A stretch of DNA of 64,000 nt from Segatella paludivivens DSM 17968 = JCM 13650. Lineage in GTDB: Bacteria > Bacteroidota > Bacteroidia > Bacteroidales > Bacteroidaceae. The stretch covers positions 62,001-126,000 of the forward strand of contig NZ_KB890627.1 of the NCBI RefSeq assembly GCF_000373185.1. The letters run 5' to 3'. The notes beneath the pieces are model-generated. The model saw nothing but the letters and a program-made list of their open reading frames with translations. It was not told the DNA's origin and made no database searches. Every line of letters starts with the position of its first letter. Position 1 is the stretch's first letter. This document shows, in pieces, positions 53,216 through 63,300 of the stretch. A program made the position numbers and the translations under genes.

Positions 53216-54061
53216 TTATAGGGTATTGACTTTAACAAAATGGCGTTGCAACCCAAGTTTTTCAGGAGCAATGCCCACAGCCAATCCGATAGCTTGTGTG
53301 ATATAAATAACAGGTGTGGATATTTTCTCACCTACGTATTCGTCTATCTGAGGACGGCGCATATCCAAATTGGAATGACACATAGGACAAGCCACTATAA
53401 TAGCTTCTGCACCACGGTCGGCAGCATCCTTAACAATATTGCCTGAAAGCTTTGCCACTAGGTCAGTACGGGCAATAGACAGACTGGCTCCGCAACATTC
53501 GGTCTTGAATCCCCAATCAATAGGAGTGGCACCAATAAGTTGCATAAGTTCATCTAAAGAAGTAGGGTCTTCTACACGGTCGAAATCTATTATTTTGTTA
53601 GGGCGAACCAACAGGCAACCGTAATAGCAGGCAACCTGATGTTCAAACTTATGCGATATTTTTTCTAATATCTTATCCTTAATATATTTATCGATAAACT
53701 GTACGACATTCAGAATCTTTATATCATTATTGAATGTCATATCAATGCTCTTCTCTACTGATTTCTTAAGCATCTCATCTTTGTTAAGCTCATATTGGGC
53801 AACAGCAAGACGATTGAAACAAGCAGCGCAAGGTACGACAATTTCATCGAACCCCTGTTTCTCGGCAAGCGCAAGTGTTCTTGCGGGAAGAGCAAGTGAA
53901 AGATCTCTGTTTACGGCATGTGCGGCAGAAGCACCACAACAGTTCCAATCATCGATATCTATAAGTTCTATACCGAAAACAGGAGCCAATGCCTTAACAG
54001 ATTCATTGTATTCCCTAGCCGTTCCATTGAGAGAACAACCGGGATAAAAACCTAATTTCAT
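53216..54061 (-). CDS. hdrB: Heterodisulfide-reductase-like subunit B
   Basis: A 281-residue protein with two CCG domains: NCCGASAAHAVNRD near 41 and ECCGASLSIARTD near 190, preceded by FYPGCSLNG and CYYGCLLV. These hold the noncubane 4Fe-4S clusters that cleave disulfides in HdrB. In bacteria without CoM/CoB the disulfide substrate is unknown. It lies between hdrC and hdrA in one transcript. Confidence 0.93.
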   Translation of the reverse strand: MKLGFYPGCSLNGTAREYNESVKALAPVFGIELIDIDDWNCCGASAAHAVNRDLSLALPARTLALAEKQGFDEIVVPCAACFNRLAVAQYELNKDEMLKKSVEKSIDMTFNNDIKILNVVQFIDKYIKDKILEKISHKFEHQVACYYGCLLVRPNKIIDFDRVEDPTSLDELMQLIGATPIDWGFKTECCGASLSIARTDLVAKLSGNIVKDAADRGAEAIIVACPMCHSNLDMRRPQIDEYVGEKISTPVIYITQAIGLAVGIAPEKLGLQRHFVKVNTL

Positions 54062-54069
54062 AGTAATTT

Positions 54070-54615
54070 CTATTTGTTATTAGTAGATTTGAAGATGTTC
54101 TTTAAGTTTCTCTTGCCTTTAATAGATTCAGGGATAAACTTCAATTTGCCTTTTGCCAGCATTGATGGAACGAGATTGATATCTTGCCAAAGGCGCAGTG
54201 TACGTAGTTTGAATCCAATAGTCATGAAGACTTCGCTCAGGCGTCCTGATGTTTTTACGGCACCAAGAAAAGATTGATAAAAAGAAAGAATGGGCTTTGC
54301 TTTAGGCGAAACACATTTGTTCTTCACAGAATCGGCACGTAAATAGTCCATTACTTTAGGAATATCGACCTCCTTAGGACATCTTCCGATGCAATTTTCA
54401 CAATTCTGGCAAAGCCATATTGCTTCAGAAGAGATAATCTTGCGATAGTTCTCTTCATCATTGGTTTGCAGCATACGCATAATCATTGACGAAGGATAAT
54501 CCATATCGCCAGCAAGAACGCAACCTGCTGTACATTTGCCGCATTGATAGCACATAGCAATATCAACACCAGTAGCTGCCTTTATACGGGTAGAAATTTG
54601 ATGATTAGTAGCCAT
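54070..54615 (-). CDS. hdrC: Heterodisulfide-reductase-like subunit C
   Basis: A 181-residue protein with two 4Fe-4S motifs: CYQCGKCTAGC near 22 and CQNCENCIGRCPKEVD near 70. It relays electrons from HdrA to HdrB. The length is normal for bacterial HdrC. It is the first gene of the seven-gene unit, 8 bases before hdrB, with a promoter at 54729. Confidence 0.92.
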   Translation of the reverse strand: MATNHQISTRIKAATGVDIAMCYQCGKCTAGCVLAGDMDYPSSMIMRMLQTNDEENYRKIISSEAIWLCQNCENCIGRCPKEVDIPKVMDYLRADSVKNKCVSPKAKPILSFYQSFLGAVKTSGRLSEVFMTIGFKLRTLRLWQDINLVPSMLAKGKLKFIPESIKGKRNLKNIFKSTNNK

Positions 54616-54660
54616 TATTTCGTATAATATATTTTCCAGTTTAAGATTTATTAATTGCCT

Positions 54661-54695
54661 CTTATTACAATAAGGTTTCAGCCCCTTCTAGGCTG
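54661..54695 (-). promoter_or_regulatory. Two leader hairpins before hdrC
   Basis: CTTATT-ac-AATAAG (54661-54674) and CAGCC-ccttcta-GGCTG (54679-54695) lie in the 5' leader of the hdr-flx transcript. They may affect stability or act as an attenuator. Confidence 0.4.
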
Positions 54696-54728
54696 TTTTG
54701 TCGTTGTAGTAGTTTGTACTTAATCGTG

Positions 54729-54759
54729 CAAAGATACATATTTATTTTTCTATTGCAAA
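54729..54759 (-). promoter_or_regulatory. hdrCBA-flx operon promoter
   Basis: On the minus strand, TTTG (54759-54756) and TATCTTTG (54736-54729) are spaced 19 bases, a near-consensus Bacteroidetes promoter. The leader is about 105 bases long. Confidence 0.7.
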
Positions 54760-54921
54760 AAAATTAACGATTATTTTATGCTATCGCAAACAGCAGCAGA
54801 TACTACCCTTATTTGAATGGTATTTCTTTCAGATTCAGACTAAAAACGATGAGTCAAAACGTATCTAGTTAAAGTGAGTTCGACAAATTATAATCTTTTA
54901 ATCATATACGCTGTAGAACAG

Positions 54922-54953
54922 CAATAGCCGAGTAAACTTATACTCGGCTATTG
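54922..54953. terminator. Hairpin downstream of the SusCD operon
   Basis: CAATAGCCGAGTA (54922-54934) pairs exactly with TACTCGGCTATTG (54941-54953). It terminates the minus-strand operon that ends at 54990. Confidence 0.75.
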
Positions 54954-54989
54954 TTACTGTCTATTATTTATAGTGCTATTATATTTGTC

Positions 54990-56099
54990 TTATTTTAGGA
55001 TTTCTGCTAATTTAGTCATTAACTCATCTCCACGAAGATCTTTAGCTATAATTTCACCTTTTTGGTTAATAATTACTGTTGCTGGTATTGCTTGCACATT
55101 GTATGCGGCAGCGCCTTTACTACTCCAGCCTTTTAAGTCAGACATCTGTTTCCATGGAATACCAAGTTTTTTAACTGCACTGCTCCATGCTTTTTTATCA
55201 GTGTCTAGAGAAACGCCTACTATTTCTAATCCTTTTGAGTGATATTGATTGTATGCTTTTATCACATTTGGCATTTCTGCACGACATGGTCCACACCAAG
55301 AAGCCCAAAAATCTATAATCGTAAGTTTGTTTTTCTTTACTAGATCTGAAACCTTTATAATTTTACCGTCTAAACCCGGTAAGGCAATATCGGTAAATTG
55401 TTTACCAGTAGATGTTTTTGCATCAGCTTCGTGTTGAGCAACTATTTTTTTATAGTATGGGTATTCACTATTATTAGATTTCATCAGATCTAAAATCTTC
55501 TTCTGGTTTTCAGTTCCAAGTTCCTCGTAATAGTATCCAAGGAGCATATCACTAATTGTAGATGGAACATGTTCACAGATAAATTTAGTTCTTAAGGCTT
55601 GTTGCAGATTATTTATAGAGTCTAATTCAGACTTTGCGGCTTTTTTTGCAGCTTCACTTGCTGTACTATCATTTACAATCTTCCAAGAATCTTCAGCTTT
55701 AGCAGAACTGTTATTACCAATGTTACAGAATTCTCTCCATAGTTCTGTGCTTTTGCTACCTTGTACATCTGCAAGTTTTTTTGTCGAGTCATTGAAAATT
55801 TCAACTTGCATATCATTGTTTTCAAGGATAATATCATTTATTGATACAGGCTTTTTGTCTTGAACCAAAACAATAAATTTAAGAGCAGCAGCATCTAGTT
55901 TGCCACTAAAGAAAAAATTCTTATCCTTAATAACTGTTGAGTCTGTTGGGATAAGGTCAAAATATTGCATATCTGCAATATATACCTTATCTCCGTCTTT
56001 TGCAAAATCAGCTTTTCCGGAAATTTTATAACTTGTACTTTGTGCAAAAGCATTACATAGTGAAAATGCAGCTGCAGCGATTAGAAATAATTTTTTCAT
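54990..56099 (-). CDS. TlpA-type thiol:disulfide protein with DUF4369 domain
   Basis: A 369-residue exported protein. The signal peptide ends at CNAFAQ (about residue 20). An N-terminal DUF4369 region (YKISGKADFAKDGDKVYIAD) is followed by an alpha-helical middle and a C-terminal thioredoxin fold: DFWASWCGPCRAEMPNVI near 262-279 with CGPC, and the cis-Pro loop NVQAIPATVIIN. These proteins reduce or resolve disulfides in the periplasm. It is the last gene of the SusCD operon, overlapping its paralogue by 4 bases. Confidence 0.92.
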   Translation of the reverse strand: MKKLFLIAAAAFSLCNAFAQSTSYKISGKADFAKDGDKVYIADMQYFDLIPTDSTVIKDKNFFFSGKLDAAALKFIVLVQDKKPVSINDIILENNDMQVEIFNDSTKKLADVQGSKSTELWREFCNIGNNSSAKAEDSWKIVNDSTASEAAKKAAKSELDSINNLQQALRTKFICEHVPSTISDMLLGYYYEELGTENQKKILDLMKSNNSEYPYYKKIVAQHEADAKTSTGKQFTDIALPGLDGKIIKVSDLVKKNKLTIIDFWASWCGPCRAEMPNVIKAYNQYHSKGLEIVGVSLDTDKKAWSSAVKKLGIPWKQMSDLKGWSSKGAAAYNVQAIPATVIINQKGEIIAKDLRGDELMTKLAEILK

Positions 56100-57145
56100 T
56101 TTTTGTTATCAATTTGTGTAAAATAATCATCTATTTCTGAAACATATTGTGGAACTCTTACAATTTTTCCCTGTGGGTCTACAATAATATAAAATGGAAC
56201 TCCTGTAATTAGATATTTTTCTAATAGCTGTTTGCCACCATCAATAGTGAGGCAATATTGTTTCCATTCCATTTTCTCTTTTTTTATTGCATTTATCCAT
56301 TGGTTATATTTGCTATCAGCACTAACCCCAACAATGGTGATATTTGGATGTTTTTTTGCGACTGATTTTATGTCGGGTATAGAACTACGACAAATGCCAC
56401 ACCATGACGCCCAAAAGTCAATAAGGGTGTATCTTCCTTTTGGTATAATATTAATAAGTCTATTTGCTGTTTTTTTTGTGTCGAATAGAGGTAAATCAAG
56501 AATTGGCTCACCTACAGCAGTTCTTTTTGCAAATTCACAGTTGCGTCTGAATTCTGATAATCGATTTGGGTCATCAGGTACAGAACTGATCAAATTTGCA
56601 ATATTTTGAATTTCAAGTTTTCTAAGTCCAGACCCTCCTTTTATTAAATCGTTTGCAAGTTTAACAGATAGAACAGAATGAGGGTGATTCTTTATCCAGT
56701 CTAAAGGTTTGCTTCCAGATAAGTTGTATTCGTTGAAATCAGCTTGAGGGGCTCCACCTGTAATTTTAAAGTATCTTCCTATTGGAGCATCATTTGTTAT
56801 ACTATCATAGGCTGTAGCTGCAAATGTCATATTTGTATTACTTACGAAAATAGTTGTATATGTCCATCGTATTTTCCCTGTATCTTGGTCATTGCCTAGT
56901 AAATTCAAATTATTAGTAGTAAGCGTACAAAGTGTTGGATGATCTAGCTTACCCCTTAATGTAAATTTCCCATTTTTTACAGTGTCAACGGCGATTTCCT
57001 TATTTTCAGAATCCTCTGCTGTCATTAGGCCTACAACAATGCCATCTTTAATACTAGGTATTTCACTTTTAATTATAAATTCCTTTTGAGCTATAGAAGT
57101 CGTAGAAATAAATGAAATTAAAATTCCTATTATATATTTTTTCAT
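56096..57145 (-). CDS. TlpA-type thiol:disulfide protein (paralogue)
   Basis: A 349-residue exported protein with a signal (cleavage after SIAQ, about residue 19). It has an N-terminal DUF4369-like region (SIKDGIVVGLMTAEDSENKE) and a C-terminal thioredoxin domain with a CGIC active site (DFWASWCGICRSSIPDIKS near 240-258) and the ITGVPFYIIVD cis-Pro loop. It is similar in plan to the next gene but clearly diverged. The CGIC in place of CGPC could alter redox potential. Confidence 0.9.
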   Translation of the reverse strand: MKKYIIGILISFISTTSIAQKEFIIKSEIPSIKDGIVVGLMTAEDSENKEIAVDTVKNGKFTLRGKLDHPTLCTLTTNNLNLLGNDQDTGKIRWTYTTIFVSNTNMTFAATAYDSITNDAPIGRYFKITGGAPQADFNEYNLSGSKPLDWIKNHPHSVLSVKLANDLIKGGSGLRKLEIQNIANLISSVPDDPNRLSEFRRNCEFAKRTAVGEPILDLPLFDTKKTANRLINIIPKGRYTLIDFWASWCGICRSSIPDIKSVAKKHPNITIVGVSADSKYNQWINAIKKEKMEWKQYCLTIDGGKQLLEKYLITGVPFYIIVDPQGKIVRVPQYVSEIDDYFTQIDNKK

Positions 57146-57152
57146 CTTTTTG

Positions 57153-57845
57153 TTATTTAGCGTCTCTTACAAATCTTACACTCATCATATTATTTGTTGC
57201 TGATAGATGGCGGTATACTTTTCCTGAATTATATACTATCTTTCTATAATAAGCAGTTGATGTACTTTTATCATATGTATCTGTCCAATAATATCCAAAA
57301 GCTTCAATATAATAGAACTTCAACGCAAAGGTAGTACTGTTGCCATCCATAAAACCTCCATATTTGAGATTTAATTGTGTGCCATCTTTCTCATGCATAA
57401 GTGTAGCTTGGTAGCTTCCTCTCCATCCATCTGAATTTGCATTACTTTCACTCATGTTTAGTGATATTTCAAGGCTTTTCCAGTCTTCGTCTGTTGGAAG
57501 TCTCCAACCTTCAGGGACAGCCTGTTTTGCTCCTTCATACGAATATAAATATCCATATTTTGCTACAGTTAATGAGTCATTTATAGAATTATCATCTCCT
57601 AAGATTTGTTGGGTTACATAGATACTTCTAGTGTAGTCATCTTTTGTATCATATTTTGCATTATCTGTAGTCCATTCCAGTTTTCCAATTCTTACATAGT
57701 TATATTCTTTTCCATCTCTTGAATCTGTGAATTTACCTGCATAACTTGGAAGTATGGTGGGTATGGCATTGTTGTCATCACTGCTACAGCTTGTTATGAA
57801 CAACAATGTTATTATTATTAATGATGTTATTTTATCTATTTTCAT
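57153..57845 (-). CDS. Lipoprotein with FISUMP (Fibrobacter major paralogous) domain
   Basis: A 230-residue protein started at the second Met (57845; MKIDKITSLI). The lipoprotein signal ends at LFITSC. The mature part has the FISUMP pattern: DSRDGKEYNYVRIGKLEWTT, then YGYLYSYEGAKQAVPEGWRL then PTDEDWKSLE, and a C-terminal MMSVRFVRDAK. The function of this surface-protein family is unknown. It is encoded between the SusCD-linked lipoprotein and TlpA genes. Confidence 0.85.
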   Translation of the reverse strand: MKIDKITSLIIITLLFITSCSSDDNNAIPTILPSYAGKFTDSRDGKEYNYVRIGKLEWTTDNAKYDTKDDYTRSIYVTQQILGDDNSINDSLTVAKYGYLYSYEGAKQAVPEGWRLPTDEDWKSLEISLNMSESNANSDGWRGSYQATLMHEKDGTQLNLKYGGFMDGNSTTFALKFYYIEAFGYYWTDTYDKSTSTAYYRKIVYNSGKVYRHLSATNNMMSVRFVRDAK

Positions 57846-57859
57846 ATGCATATAGTTTG

Positions 57860-58786
57860 TTAGAATTTATAGCCAAGAGAAAGAATGATATTTTTCATTA
57901 CCATGTATTTCTGAAGTATAATTTCATTATTGTATGTATCTCTTACGTACTGTTCGTCGTTTTCTACAACAAGTTTTGCAAAGGCTTTTATGTCTTCGAC
58001 TTTACTTGGGTAATAGCCATAAAATACAATTCCACTTATAGTGTATGGGCATATAAAACCACTTTCTTGCATTAGTTCCATATTTGATTCATTATCAGAT
58101 GGTGTTGTTTGTGACGTTGTTTCATAAAAACTGTCCGAAAATTTAGTAAATGGTGCTATTATGCTAGCTTCTAGACTTGACACTTTGTCTGCTACAATAG
58201 AAGCGCATAAATCTTTTGCAAACAGTTGTATATCAGATTCGTCCATATCGAAAATGTCTTGAATGCCAATAGCAGTGGCTCTATTTCCGACTACAGATGT
58301 CTGTTCTGAATCATAACTATACGAGTTATCATTGGCAGCATATTTTGTGATACTATTTACAAGAAGCCAAGAATAAGGTCTTAGCTTTGCACTTAAATGT
58401 GGTAGAATATTATTCTCAATAAAGTTAGCTGCAGCCTTTTGCTTTTCTATATCTTTAATGTATGTATATTTATATGCAAAATATGCCTGTGATGACATGA
58501 TGTAAGGAACATCTATTGTTTCTGTCTGATACGTGATTTCACCATTGGGCTTTACTCCGATAGAATCATGTCTCAAAGTATCATTAAAAAGTAAGTAACA
58601 TCCATTGTTCTTATAGAATTCTTTTCTCAACAAAGATTCATCATCTGTAGCGTTGGCATATGCTGCAAAATAGTTTTTTGCTGGTGCTTCTGGTGTGATG
58701 TAGTCTTCCTTGTCTCCACATGAAAAGAGAGATAAGGAGATAAAACAACAGTACACTAATATTTCTAATGTTTTATATTTTTTCAT
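57860..58786 (-). CDS. SusCD-linked hypothetical lipoprotein
   Basis: A 308-residue protein with a lipoprotein signal ending at SLFSC (Cys23). The mature part is mostly helical with no HExxH motif, so the zinc-metallopeptidase role of some SusCD-linked lipoproteins is not supported. A pattern of NIILSLGYKF at the C-terminus is notable. I recognise no family. It lies 12 bases after susD, so it is likely a surface accessory lipoprotein of the transporter. Confidence 0.7.
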   Translation of the reverse strand: MKKYKTLEILVYCCFISLSLFSCGDKEDYITPEAPAKNYFAAYANATDDESLLRKEFYKNNGCYLLFNDTLRHDSIGVKPNGEITYQTETIDVPYIMSSQAYFAYKYTYIKDIEKQKAAANFIENNILPHLSAKLRPYSWLLVNSITKYAANDNSYSYDSEQTSVVGNRATAIGIQDIFDMDESDIQLFAKDLCASIVADKVSSLEASIIAPFTKFSDSFYETTSQTTPSDNESNMELMQESGFICPYTISGIVFYGYYPSKVEDIKAFAKLVVENDEQYVRDTYNNEIILQKYMVMKNIILSLGYKF

Positions 58787-58798
58787 TTCGTCCAGTTT

Positions 58799-60382
58799 TT
58801 ATTCTACATTAAACGTTCTCTCGCCCCTTGCATTATTCTTCATGCCTGTATTCATTATTAATGTTTCATGAGGTATAGGAAGTATATATCCCCAATCATT
58901 AGGTTCGAGAGTGAATACATGGCATGATGTCTTTTCATATGAATCGCGATTTACATAATAATAGTAATGATGTATAATGCTCTTTGATTCTGGATATTTT
59001 TCGCATACTGCATAACGGCGTAAATCAAACCATCTTTGTCCCTCAAGGCACAACTCTCTTTCGCGTTCACAACGTATAATTTTTATTAAGTCATAGCCAC
59101 TGGCTGCAACTTTGTAATCTGTTCCTGTTTTGTAGCGGTATTGACGTAATGTGTTTAACATTTTATTTGCCTCTTCATCATGTCCCATATACGCTTCTGC
59201 TTCTGCTTTTATAAGGTATGCCTCAGCTGATCTAAATAAAAATTTGTCAGACACTTCGGTTCTAATTTTAGAATATGGATTAGTGTAGGCATTAAAGTAG
59301 TACTCAGGCATATTTTCTGTCTGTGTAAGTGCAGTACTTATCATGTCCATCTTTTTATATCCATGAAATGTTCCGTAAGTCCATATATATTTAGTTTTTC
59401 TAAGGTCATCGTCCGAGTAGAGATTGTATATGCTATCCGAAATCGTAAAGCTTTTGTATTCGCAGGTAGTTATATTACACAATGCATTACTTCCCATAGA
59501 GAATATATTCTCTACAGAAGTTGGCGATACAATTCCCTTATTTTGTTGAAGCGTATTCAACTGTGTTAAAGACGGATGGTTGTCAATAACCTTTTGAGCA
59601 TATTCAGATGCTTTATCCCATTTTTGCATATATAGATAAACTCGGCTAAAAAGAAAATTAACAGCAGTAGAATCAGCTCTATATATTGTTTTCTGATTTC
59701 CATATTCAGTTAGTTCTTTTTCGGCGATTTGTAGATCGCTAAGTATTAAATCGTAACATTCTTGTACGGTGTTGCGATCAAATATTTTATCTTCTACAGT
59801 TTCTGATGTCTTTATTGGTACTCCTAGATCTGTCGATGCAGTGCTAGGTGTATAGGCTTTACCATATAGGTTTACTAACAAGAAATAATAATATGCTCTT
59901 AAGAATCTAGCTTCACCATCAACTTTAGATTTTCCAATTCTTTCACTTTGCGTTGTTTCTGGTAATTTTGTTGCACTATATATAATATTATTTACAACAT
60001 TAATATGTTTGTACATCTCCTCCCAACATTCATTTTCTTTATGAAATCCTGTGTAAGAATCATTTTGTCCTGATCTTGCTTGCCATGTATAATATCCAAA
60101 AACCTTTTCTTTACCATCGTATTGCATAGCATTTCCATCATAACTAATGGTATTTTCATCTAATTCATCGCCTAGAAAATGCAAAAAATATTCATTATCA
60201 CTGACGATTGCAAGGTTATCACTCTGAAACTGAGGTAAGTAACCATCTCCAATAAGTAACTCATTAAGATCTTCCCATGACCGTACATAATCTGTATCTT
60301 GTGAATACTCTTTAAGAAAATTAGAACAACTAGATATCATAACAGTTGTCAAAATTGTAAATAACAATATTTTAAATCTCAT
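58799..60382 (-). CDS. susD: SusD/RagB-family outer-membrane lipoprotein
   Basis: A 527-residue protein. The lipoprotein signal ends at MISSC (Cys19). TPR-like helices (EARFLRAYYYFLLVNLYGKA near 143) and the C-terminal SusD block (LCLEGQRWFDLRRYAVCEKY near 447; PIPHETLIMN) are present. SusD caps the SusC channel and captures ligand at the surface. It is co-transcribed, 11 bases after susC. No sugar-specific neighbour is seen, so the ligand may not be a glycan. Confidence 0.94.
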   Translation of the reverse strand: MRFKILLFTILTTVMISSCSNFLKEYSQDTDYVRSWEDLNELLIGDGYLPQFQSDNLAIVSDNEYFLHFLGDELDENTISYDGNAMQYDGKEKVFGYYTWQARSGQNDSYTGFHKENECWEEMYKHINVVNNIIYSATKLPETTQSERIGKSKVDGEARFLRAYYYFLLVNLYGKAYTPSTASTDLGVPIKTSETVEDKIFDRNTVQECYDLILSDLQIAEKELTEYGNQKTIYRADSTAVNFLFSRVYLYMQKWDKASEYAQKVIDNHPSLTQLNTLQQNKGIVSPTSVENIFSMGSNALCNITTCEYKSFTISDSIYNLYSDDDLRKTKYIWTYGTFHGYKKMDMISTALTQTENMPEYYFNAYTNPYSKIRTEVSDKFLFRSAEAYLIKAEAEAYMGHDEEANKMLNTLRQYRYKTGTDYKVAASGYDLIKIIRCERERELCLEGQRWFDLRRYAVCEKYPESKSIIHHYYYYVNRDSYEKTSCHVFTLEPNDWGYILPIPHETLIMNTGMKNNARGERTFNVE

Positions 60383-60393
60383 GATCGTCTGTT

Positions 60394-63300
60394 TTAGAAT
60401 TGAACATTTATACTAATTGTATAGTAAGGATTGTCAGAAAGCTGGACTTCTGAGAATCCTGATTGAGTTGGAGTTTGACCTTTTAGTTTACTATTACATA
60501 ATGTATATAAATTATTACCTGCAGCAGTAATCGCAAGTCTTTGTAACCCTAATTTAGGTAATAGCTTTTCTGCCAATTCATATGTAAGACTTAAACTAGC
60601 TAGGCGTATATAGTCTGCACTGACTACTCTAATGTCAGAATAGTCGTACATCGTATATGAGTCTGTTGCTATTTGTACACCTTGATATTGATTTCCAGAA
60701 GACCAATGCTGGTCATATTTATAATAGTTTATACTTGTCTTGCTCAATATTGATGGAATATTTGTCCAAGCTTCATCTCCAGGCTTTATCCATCTATTTA
60801 ATAAAGCTCTATTTAGATTATATTCAGGATAGATATTTCCTGGTCCTGATTGATTGATAGTAGCGCCTTGTCCAAAAACTTTGAATAATCTTACTTTGTT
60901 ACCCATGGCATAATCCATTAGTACTCCTAGTCTGAAATTTTTGTAACTCAAAGTACTGCTTATGCTACCTGTGATATCTGGATCTCTCTTTCCTGATTTT
61001 GAAAGAACTTTCATAAATGTTTGATACTTACTTAACCCTAGTAATTCGTTTGATCTATCTTGATAGTCGTCAAACAAAGGACCACCATCTTCAGGATTTA
61101 GTCCAATGAATTTATAAGAGTAAAATGTACCAAGTGATTGTCCATTGATAACAGCTGTGCCATTGAGATAATCGTTTAGTGAGTAAGAATCTTCTCCAGG
61201 TGATGTTTTCATCTTATTTATAACTTTGGATAAAGATGCAGACACAAGCCAATTCCAATCCTTATTTTGAATTGGTACAGCAGTTATTGAGAAATTATAA
61301 CCCTTATTTATGATTTCACCAGAGTTAACAACATATGATGTATAGCCATTTATGTCAGAAATGGTTTTATTCATAAATGCATCTGTTGTCTTTTTATAGT
61401 AGTATTCGAGTTCTAACATTAATCTGTTGTTGAATAATGAGGTCTCAAATCCTGTACTAAAAGAATGGGTCTTTTCCCATTTTAAATCAGGATTGGCATT
61501 GCTTGCCGTTGTAGAAGTCATTTCAGTATAATGCGTGTCATAAGAACCTTTTGTCAGTGTTAGTACAGGACTTTGTCCGTCTAGCATATTTCCTTGTTCT
61601 CCATAAGATACCTTCCAGTTAATCGCGTCTAGCCATTTGAGTTTTATATGTCCTATTTCTTTTAAGTTTGCTAGTCCAGATGTAGACCATACAGGAAGTA
61701 TTTTTTCATTAGACCTATCACCAAATTTATTTGAGCCATCGTATCTCGTATTTGCGTTAACCGTAAAATATTGCTTGTAACTATATGACAGCGTTCCATA
61801 AACAGATAACAGGTTCGTTTTTGAATCTGTTATGGTAGGCACATTTGTACCTAACCACGTAAGATATGTTTTATACTTATCGGGTATACTTGTTACAAAC
61901 TTTTTGCCGCGATCTAAGTAATATCCTCGTTGCGTATATTGGTCACCATTATAATGCGTCGAATTTGCTTCAAATCCAACAGCTAGATTAATATTATGCT
62001 GTGAGTCTGATCCAAAATATTTATTTACATTGCCCTGAATACGAGCAGTCCAGTTATTTTGTGCTACATTATTGTTAGATAGTTCTCCGCCAAAAGGCAT
62101 CTGGCTATCTTCATTAGGCTCAACTCCAAGTGACGTTTTTCTCAAATTTCCTGCATACCAGCTTTTTTCGCCATACCAACCTTCGATATTTGTATTTGTT
62201 GTATTATAAGACATTATACCATTAAAAAACAACCAGTCTGTAGGATTGTAACGTAGGTTTACTGTAGCTTTCATACCGTTTTCTGTCTGTTTCTTATAAC
62301 TATTGTCCAGCTCATTAAGTATATTGTAGCTCATTATGCCTTGAAGTCCAGAAGCAATTTTATTGTAAAAGAAATAAGATCCATCGTCATTGTATGCAGG
62401 TAAAACCCTACTTGTGCGGTAAGCATAATCAATAGGAGAGATATCATCTTGATCATACTGCTTATTAGTGTGATATATATTCAACTGCATTGAAGCTTTG
62501 ACCTTTTCAGTTATTGTAAAGTCTAGATTTGTTGAGGCTGTATATCTTTTATTTGTATTATTGTTTATGACATCATTATCGTCTGTATATCCCAATGATG
62601 CGTAATATCTAAATTTGTCTGATCCACCAGAGATGTTGGCAGAGTGATCAGCTGAAAAAGAATCATTTGTCAATAGTTTAAACCAATCAGTGTTTTGTGT
62701 TTCTGATTTCGCGACCGCTGTATTAAACTGATCTTGAGAATATGTTCCATTGTAGTATTTGTTGACTGCATCTTCATATCCAATATACGTCATATCATTA
62801 GGGTATGAGTAATGCATACCTACAAGATATTTGGAAATGTCAGTGCGTTCTTGAGAATTCATAAGATCTATTTTTCGGTCAGAATATCTAGGTCTTCTTC
62901 GGTAAGTTCCATTAAAGTTGTAAGATATAACCGGCTTTCCTGCACGTCCTTTTTTTGTTGTAACAACAATTACTCCATTAGCAGCTCGGGTTCCATAGAG
63001 AGCTGTAGCTGCAGCATCCTTTAATACATCAATACGGTCAATATCTTGAGGATTAATTCCTGATATGGCATTACCAATTCTATTTACATAGTCAGGATCG
63101 TTTATCACATCTGCTGATAAGTTTACAGGATCGCTTACGATTATACCGTCAACAACCCATAAAGGTTCACGATTTCCGATGAGGGTTGATGTTCCACGAA
63201 TACGTATTTTAGGTACAGCATTAACCTCAGAACTAGAACTTGTTACTACAAGATCAGGTATACGGCCTTGTAACATTTTGTCAAGGCTTGAAATACCAGG

